This document shows positions 58,834 to 64,000 of a stretch of 64,000 nt of DNA, piece by piece. Source of the stretch: Myxococcales bacterium (GTDB taxonomy: Bacteria > Myxococcota_A > Polyangia > Polyangiales > Ga0077539); contig JAAFIF010000003.1 in assembly GCA_013298625.1 (NCBI GenBank), forward strand, positions 62,001 through 126,000. The letters are read 5' to 3'. The notes below the pieces were generated by a model. That model was not told where the DNA came from, ran no database searches, and saw nothing but the letters and a program-made list of their open reading frames with translations. The position numbers and the translations under genes were made by a program. Position 1 is the first letter of the stretch. Every line of letters starts with the position of its first letter.

Positions 58834-59490
58834 TCAGCGCGCGACGCGCGAGCCGCCGATGAGCCGCTGCGCGAGCGCTTGCCATCGGGCCGAGGCGTCG
58901 CGCTGCGCGTCCGCGGCCACGCGCGCCAGCTGATCCGCCAGCGGAACGCAATCGCTCGGCGCGATCCCCTGCACCAATCGCTTGGCCTCTTCGCGGTGCG
59001 CGTTGGCCGTCTCGCGGCAATCAATGATCACCCGCGCCGTGTCGACCGAGTCGTCGATGTGCTTGGGCAGCTCGGTCACGTGCGTGAGGTACTCCATCGG
59101 AAGACCGAAGCCCTCTGCGAGGCGCCAGAGCTCCCGAGCCGTGTAGAACGGCAGGATGTGCCCCGAGGCGTTTCTCCCAGTCGCGATGCGATAATCCAGG
59201 GCGAGCTCGCGCTTGAGCGGGTCGTCTCCGATGCCCGTCACCAGCTCGTCGAGGCCCGAGCGCATCCACTGCTGCTTCGCTCCGTCGAGCTGAAACGAGC
59301 TGCACTGCGAGACCTTGCGAAAGGCCCAACGCCACCGGCGCGGGTCCGGCGCGCGTCGCTGCAACACGTTGAGCGCGCGGGGAAAGTCTTGCCGTCTCAA
59401 CAGGATCGCCGCGTCGTCGCTGATCCTCGTGTAGTCGGCCATGGGCGTGGTCGTCGCGAAGGGAGTGGTTTGCACGGCGACTTCGGCCAT
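58834..59490 (-). CDS. Hypothetical protein
   Basis: 218 residues, mostly helical, without signal peptide or membrane segment. Contains 'RRWRWAFRKVSQCSSFQL', 'YTARELWRLAEGFGLPMEYL' and an Ala-rich helical tail. I recognise no family. ATG 59490 was chosen; ATG 59442 ('MADYTRIS') is an alternative. It is divergent from the TerB-like gene (124 bp), which suggests but does not show a link. Confidence 0.55.
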   Translation of the reverse strand: MAEVAVQTTPFATTTPMADYTRISDDAAILLRRQDFPRALNVLQRRAPDPRRWRWAFRKVSQCSSFQLDGAKQQWMRSGLDELVTGIGDDPLKRELALDYRIATGRNASGHILPFYTARELWRLAEGFGLPMEYLTHVTELPKHIDDSVDTARVIIDCRETANAHREEAKRLVQGIAPSDCVPLADQLARVAADAQRDASARWQALAQRLIGGSRVAR

Positions 59491-59614
59491 TGCCCGATCC
59501 GAGCGCGAACGGTCAACAAACGCGCAGCGCTCGACGCGCCTCTGGAGCGAGCGGGAGTTATGGCGAGAATGGTGATTCTCCCGCGTCGCGCGGGCTACCA
59601 TGGTGCTCGACGCC

Positions 59615-60091
59615 ATGAGTGACGGACACAAGCCGCTGCCGCGCGAGGTCTTCATTCTGCTCGCCGCCGTCGCGCGCGCCGACGGAAAGCTCGACGACGA
59701 AGAGGTCGACGCCATCGCGCGCGCCGCCGTCGACGAGGGCCTCGACCTCGCCGAAATCGAAGCGATCGAGAAGGCCATTCGCGACGGGACGTCCATCGAC
59801 GAAGTGGACATCCAAGCGCTCTCTGCCCGGGATCGCTTGTACGCCTACGCCGTCGCGTCGTGGGTGTCGCTGGTGGACGGCGAGCGCACCGAGCGCGAGG
59901 ACGCCGCGCTCTTCTCTCTGGCGTTCGTGCTGAGGCTCACGCCCCGGGGCCGGCAAGAAGCGGACGAAATCGTGCGCGAACTCTTTCTCAAGCCCGACGG
60001 AGACAAGCTCGCGCGCTTCGACCTCAAGGGCCTGCGCGCGTCGCTCGAGCAGCGGCTGAGCAAGCCGTCGCACTTTCCTCCGCCAGCATAA
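59615..60091 (+). CDS. TerB-like helical protein
   Basis: 158 residues, all-helical, with the TerB-type acidic motifs 'AVARADGKLDDEEVDAIARA' and 'SWVSLVDGERTEREDAALF'. These recall the N-terminal domain of the protein at the start of the window. TerB domains bind metal ions and are linked to tellurite resistance and stress, but the present version is only the domain. An upstream ATG (59600) would add 5 residues. It is followed 11 bp on by an M20 peptidase, probably in one operon. Confidence 0.7.
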   Translation: MSDGHKPLPREVFILLAAVARADGKLDDEEVDAIARAAVDEGLDLAEIEAIEKAIRDGTSIDEVDIQALSARDRLYAYAVASWVSLVDGERTEREDAALFSLAFVLRLTPRGRQEADEIVRELFLKPDGDKLARFDLKGLRASLEQRLSKPSHFPPPA

Positions 60092-60102
60092 GCGAGCCAT
60101 CG

Positions 60103-61236
60103 ATGCGCGACTGGCTCGATGAACAGCAAGGTCCCATGCGCGCGACGCTGCGCACGCTGGTCGAGCAGTCGAGCTTCACGGCGGACCACGACGGTGTGCG
60201 GGCCGCGCTCGACGCGCTCGAGAGCGAGCTGCCTCGCCACTGGAATCGCCAGAGAATTCACAGCGAATCCTGCGGAGGACACCTCGTCGTCCACGGCCCG
60301 AGCGGCCCGGCGAGCGAGGGCGGGGTGATCCTCGTCGGGCACATCGACACGGTGTTCGCGCGCGACGTGTTCGCGGGCTATCGCGAAGAGTCCGAGGTCG
60401 CGCGAGGCCCTGGCGTGCTCGACATGAAGGGCGGCCTGGTCGTGACCGAGTACGGGCTGCGCGCGGCCGAGCAGAGCGGCGCCGCGGTTCCGCCGTGGAC
60501 GTGGGTGATCGTCGGCGACGAAGAAGTGGGCTCGCCCGACAGCGGCGAGCTGTTGCGCGCCGCGGCGAAGGGGGCATCGAGCGCGCTGGTGTTCGAGTCG
60601 GGCCGCGCGCACGACGCGATCATCACGCAGCGCAAAGGGACGTGGACGTTGACGGTCACCGCGCACGGGGTGGCCGCGCACGCCGGCAACGCCCACGACA
60701 AGGGCCGCAACGCGCTCTGGTCCATCGCGCGCTGGGTCGACGCCGCGCAGTCGCTCAGCGATTACGCCCGCGGAATCACGGTCAACGTCGGCACCCTCCG
60801 CGGGGGAACGTCGAAGAACACCGTCCCTGACCGCGCCGTCGCCGAGGTCGACCTGCGCTTCGTCTGCCTCGAAGACCGTGCGTTTCTCCAGTCCGAGCTC
60901 TCTCGACTCGCGACCGAGCGCGCCCTCGACGGCACGCGCATCTCCCTCGAGTGGGGCCCGGGGCGCGCTCCGCTCGTCCGCACCGAGGCCAGCGCCCAGC
61001 TGCGCGACCGCTACGCGCAGTGTCAGCGCGAGGCGGGGCTCGGTGACGGCGAGTCTCCGTTGGTCGGCGGAGGCAGCGACGCGTCCACGACCAGCGCCGC
61101 GGGCGTGCCCTCCATCGACGCGCTCGGCGTGCGGGGCGAGGGTTTTCACACGCTTCACGAGTACGCCGAGCTGCGCACGCTCGGGCCCAAGTCCGAGGCG
61201 CTCGCGCGATTTCTTCAGCAAACCGCGCAGAATTGA
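60103..61236 (+). CDS. M20 family metallopeptidase (carboxypeptidase G2-like)
   Basis: 377 residues. Two-zinc ligands and the catalytic pair are visible: H80 ('GHIDTVF', with D82), D107 ('LDMKGG'), E140/E141 ('GDEEVGSP'), E165 ('FESGRA') and H349 ('GEGFHTLHEY'). The dimerisation domain (about 175-290) interrupts the catalytic one, as usual. The substrate is probably a peptide or N-acyl amino acid; the position after a TerB-like gene gives no hint. No signal peptide, so cytoplasmic. Confidence 0.9.
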   Translation: MRDWLDEQQGPMRATLRTLVEQSSFTADHDGVRAALDALESELPRHWNRQRIHSESCGGHLVVHGPSGPASEGGVILVGHIDTVFARDVFAGYREESEVARGPGVLDMKGGLVVTEYGLRAAEQSGAAVPPWTWVIVGDEEVGSPDSGELLRAAAKGASSALVFESGRAHDAIITQRKGTWTLTVTAHGVAAHAGNAHDKGRNALWSIARWVDAAQSLSDYARGITVNVGTLRGGTSKNTVPDRAVAEVDLRFVCLEDRAFLQSELSRLATERALDGTRISLEWGPGRAPLVRTEASAQLRDRYAQCQREAGLGDGESPLVGGGSDASTTSAAGVPSIDALGVRGEGFHTLHEYAELRTLGPKSEALARFLQQTAQN

Positions 61237-61278
61237 TCGTCGCTCGCGTCGCTGGGCTACGCTGTGGTCCAGCGACGA

Positions 61279-63042
61279 ATGAGCAAAACAGTAGCGAGCG
61301 TTGTGTGCGCCGCGCTCTCGGCGGCGATCCTCTCGGGTTGCCCTGCGAAGCCGGCGCCCGACTCCGGTGTCCCTGTGATCCGCGACGCTGCCGTCGAGCG
61401 GCCGTCGTTTGAAGACGACGACTTCGACGTGGTCGAGATGGACGCGGCGTACGAGCCCGATCCGCTCGACCCCGATGTGTATACCTTTCCTGTTCTGCAC
61501 GAGGCTGACGCAGAGAGCGTTGGTGATCCTGACGCGGGCGACAGCGGCGTCGATCCTCGCTCGCCCGTCGATCGACCGATCGCTGACGAGTGGCCAGCGG
61601 TCAACGCGTGGAGCGACGAGTTCGAGCAAGAGTACACGCGCTTCGTCGCGAAGCTGGGCGAGGGCGTCGCGGCCCGTCGCTGCGGGCGACTCGATCGCTG
61701 CCTGCGCAACCCCGAGTACAACACCCTGTACGACGTGCGCACGGACCGCGGGCTGTACCTCAACGTCGACTGCGCGGACCTGCCCTACGTGCTTCGCGCG
61801 TACTTCGCGTTCAAGCGCAAGCTCCCGTTCGGCTACACGTTCTGGGTCGACGGCGCTCCGTCACGCGCCGGAAAAGACCCGCGCTACATGGTCGGGATCG
61901 TCCCCGGCGACGTGCGCAACTGGTGGCGTCACCGCACGTTTCGCTCGCTGATTCGCGACATGGGCTCGTGGGTGCACTCGGGGATGTACCGCGTCTCTGC
62001 GCGGCGCGAGGGCGGTGATTTCTACACTGTCGCGGTCAACCGCCAGAACGTCCGGCCCGGCACGACCTTCTATGATCCCAACGGCCACGTGCTCGTCGTC
62101 ACCTCGGTCGAGCCCGACGGATCGGTGTTCATGATGGACGGTCACCCCGACGGATCGCTCACCAGCAAACGCTTCGGCGCGGCCTTCGTCGCGGGTACGT
62201 ACGACCTCGGCGGCGGCTTCAAGAACTTCAGGCCCGTTCGCTTGGAGGGTCGCCAGGTCACCATCGCGCGCAACGCCGACTGCCCTGGATGGGACGCGGC
62301 GCAGCAGTACACGCGCGCCAACTTCATCGTGAACGGCGAGGCCGTGGGCTACAGCGAATACGCTCGCTCGTTGCTCGCAGACCCCAACGCGCAGCAAGAC
62401 CCTGTGCACGAGGTCCGCGCGCAAATCACCGCGCTCTGCGGCGACATCACCGACCGCGTCGACGCTGTGAACTACGCGATCACCAACAACCTGCACCAGC
62501 GCTCGCACCCCAACGAGCTCCCGAGCAACATCTACGGAACGGACGGCGACTGGGAGACCTACTCGACGCCCTCGCGTGACGCGCGGCTCAAGGCCGCCTT
62601 TCGCGAGCTCGCGCACACGATTCAAGTCACGCTGCGCAGGGACCCTTCGCAGCTCGAAGCCGTGCGCGCCGCGTGGCGCGAAGAAGTCGCGCGACCCGCG
62701 TGCCAGTTTCAGTACACCAACTCGCGCGCGACGGTGGTCAGCCTCTCGTTCGAGACCGTGCTCGATCGCTTGTTCGCGCTGTCGTTCGACCCGTATCACT
62801 GCCCCGAGCTGCGCTGGGGCGCCGCCGCGGGCTCGCCCGAGCTCGCGACGTGCCCGGACAACGAGCTCAAGCGCATCTGGTATGCGCGCGAGCTTCGCCT
62901 GCGCAATCGCATCGACCGCGAGTACGGCGCGCCGACGCCGGTGACGTTCGGCCCCGATCGCCCCGAAAACGTGGACCCGCGCCAGTGGCTCACCAACCCG
63001 CCCCCCGCGGATCCTCCGCGCGACGCGGGCGCGCGACGCTGA
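61279..63042 (+). CDS. Lipoprotein with papain/NlpC-like fold
   Basis: 587 residues from ATG 61279. The lipobox 'AAILSGC' (Cys21) is followed by an acidic linker (about 25-115). The central domain has a candidate catalytic Cys165 in 'NVDCADLPYVLRAYFAFKR' and a candidate His270 in 'YDPNGHVLVVTSVEPDG', followed by Asp287, the order seen in papain-fold peptidases and transglutaminase-like enzymes. The C-terminal half is helical and ends with a Pro-rich tail. Likely acts on cell wall or envelope. It converges on kbl with no gap. Confidence 0.65.
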   Translation: MSKTVASVVCAALSAAILSGCPAKPAPDSGVPVIRDAAVERPSFEDDDFDVVEMDAAYEPDPLDPDVYTFPVLHEADAESVGDPDAGDSGVDPRSPVDRPIADEWPAVNAWSDEFEQEYTRFVAKLGEGVAARRCGRLDRCLRNPEYNTLYDVRTDRGLYLNVDCADLPYVLRAYFAFKRKLPFGYTFWVDGAPSRAGKDPRYMVGIVPGDVRNWWRHRTFRSLIRDMGSWVHSGMYRVSARREGGDFYTVAVNRQNVRPGTTFYDPNGHVLVVTSVEPDGSVFMMDGHPDGSLTSKRFGAAFVAGTYDLGGGFKNFRPVRLEGRQVTIARNADCPGWDAAQQYTRANFIVNGEAVGYSEYARSLLADPNAQQDPVHEVRAQITALCGDITDRVDAVNYAITNNLHQRSHPNELPSNIYGTDGDWETYSTPSRDARLKAAFRELAHTIQVTLRRDPSQLEAVRAAWREEVARPACQFQYTNSRATVVSLSFETVLDRLFALSFDPYHCPELRWGAAAGSPELATCPDNELKRIWYARELRLRNRIDREYGAPTPVTFGPDRPENVDPRQWLTNPPPADPPRDAGARR

Positions 63043-64000
63043 CTACTTCAGCAGCCCGCGCTTGTGGCCGACCTTCGTAAACGCCGCGATCGCGTGGTCC
63101 ACCTGCGCGGTCGTGTGCTGCGCGCTGAGCTGCACGCGGATCCGCGCCTCGCCCTTCGGCACCACCGGAAACGAGAACCCGATCACGTACACGCCCTCGT
63201 CGAGCAGGTCGTCGGCCATCTCGCTCGCCATCCTCGCGTCGCCGAGCATCACCGGCACGATCGGGTGGATCCCCGGCTTGATGTTGAACCCCGCCGCGCT
63301 CATCCCCGCGCGAAAACGCTCGGCGTTGTTCATCACTCGGTCGCGCAGCTCCGTGCTCTTCTCGATCAAGTCCAGCACCGCGACGGACGCCCCCAAGATC
63401 GCCGGCGCCAGCGCGTTGGAGAAGAGATACGGCCGCGACCGCTGGCGCAACAGCTCGATGATCTCTCTGCGCCCGGTGGTGAATCCGCCCGACGCGCCGC
63501 CGAGCGCCTTGCCCAGCGTGCTGGTCATCACGTCCACCCGGGACTGAACGCGAAAGTGCTCTGGCGTCCCGCGGCCCGTCGCGCCGATGAAGCCCGATGC
63601 GTGCGAGTCGTCCACCATCACCATCGCGTCGTACTTGTCCGCGAGGTCGCAGATCTGATCGAGCTTGGCCAGGTAGCCGTCCATCGAGAAGACGCCGTCT
63701 GTGGCGATCATCCGCAGCCGCTTTCCCTGCGTCGCCTTCAGCGCCGCTTCGAGCGCCTCGAGGTCGCCGTTGGGATACCGATGCCGCTCGGCCTTGCAGA
63801 GCCGAATCCCGTCGATGATCGACGCGTGGTTGAGCGCGTCCGAAATGATCGCGTCCTCTTCGCCCAAGACGGTCTCGAAGAGCCCTCCGTTGGCGTCGAA
63901 ACACGACCCGTACAGAATCGTGTCCTCGGTGCCGAGCCACTGAGAGATCCGCTGCTCGAGGGTCTTGTGTAGGTCCTGCGTCCCGCAGATGAACCGCACC
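63043..64000 (-). CDS. kbl: Glycine C-acetyltransferase (2-amino-3-ketobutyrate CoA ligase), N-terminus outside window
   Basis: The last about 319 codons of a PLP-dependent alpha-oxoamine synthase; about 80 N-terminal residues lie beyond the window, judging from E. coli Kbl (398 aa). It cleaves 2-amino-3-oxobutyrate to glycine and acetyl-CoA in threonine breakdown. Visible: '[17 protein letters not shown]', '[17 protein letters not shown]', '[19 protein letters not shown]' (PLP Asp), the PLP lysine in '[14 protein letters not shown]', and '[19 protein letters not shown]'. The GTG at 63999 is an internal Val, not a start. Confidence 0.95.
   Translation of the reverse strand, partial: VRFICGTQDLHKTLEQRISQWLGTEDTILYGSCFDANGGLFETVLGEEDAIISDALNHASIIDGIRLCKAERHRYPNGDLEALEAALKATQGKRLRMIATDGVFSMDGYLAKLDQICDLADKYDAMVMVDDSHASGFIGATGRGTPEHFRVQSRVDVMTSTLGKALGGASGGFTTGRREIIELLRQRSRPYLFSNALAPAILGASVAVLDLIEKSTELRDRVMNNAERFRAGMSAAGFNIKPGIHPIVPVMLGDARMASEMADDLLDEGVYVIGFSFPVVPKGEARIRVQLSAQHTTAQVDHAIAAFTKVGHKRGLLK

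Overview
This is high-GC DNA with tightly packed genes: most intergenic gaps are under 150 bp, and several same-strand neighbours overlap by ATGA. The gene content points to a myxobacterium-like member of Myxococcota, probably Polyangia or a Sandaracinus-like lineage. Signs of this are four Hanks-type Ser/Thr kinases, many predicted lipoproteins whose Cys is followed by a long Asp/Ala/Pro linker, FG-GAP, RCC1, PEGA/TPR and CAP-domain surface proteins, an alkyl-DHAP-synthase-like ether-lipid enzyme, and stray type III secretion genes. The lineage is inferred from content only. I saw no rRNA, tRNA, CRISPR array, transposase or prophage.

Layout. 1-8.5 kb: a truncated TerB/peptidoglycan-binding protein, an Rsm22-type ribosomal-RNA methyltransferase homologue, a CorC/HlyC transporter, a lipoprotein and full-length cobalamin-dependent MetH. 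8.5-19.0 kb: a lone small lipoprotein and then two tandem copies of a three-gene cassette (Ser/Thr kinase, TPR-PEGA protein, FG-GAP lipoprotein). 19-30 kb: aconitase, an RGEA-repeat protein, a DEDDh exonuclease, a roughly 155-bp inverted-repeat element, a kinase/lipoprotein pair and an acyl-CoA dehydrogenase. 30-35 kb: propeller, TPR, RCC1 and CAP proteins and an AGPS-like flavoenzyme. 35-38 kb: a DNA methyltransferase, a PilZ protein and an outer-membrane protein.

37.97-41.56 kb (minus strand) is a four-gene operon: Ser/Thr kinase, TrpG/PabA-type amidotransferase, lipoprotein and a thioredoxin-fold lipoprotein. The last is interrupted by one in-frame TGA exactly where the first Cys of a CxxC motif belongs. 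A hairpin lies 3' of that TGA at the distance expected of a bacterial SECIS element. I read it as a probable selenoprotein (UPGC active site), the most interesting item in the window.

41.8-49.3 kb: a type III secretion SctP/SctQ-like pair without the rest of the machine, three tandem related outer-membrane proteins, a fourth barrel with a GspC-like PDZ lipoprotein, thymidylate kinase and a Tat-exported DUF362 protein. 49.3-55.6 kb: ribosome recycling factor, a P-type-ATPase-like protein that has lost its catalytic Asp and other motifs, a zinc-ribbon membrane protein and lipoproteins. 55.6-58.3 kb: a minus-strand operon of 2OG-Fe dioxygenase, ATP-grasp and DUF434/DUF5616 protein, possibly an uncharacterised small-molecule pathway. 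58.3-64 kb: lipoproteins, a TerB-like protein, an M20 peptidase, a papain-fold-like lipoprotein and a partial Kbl.
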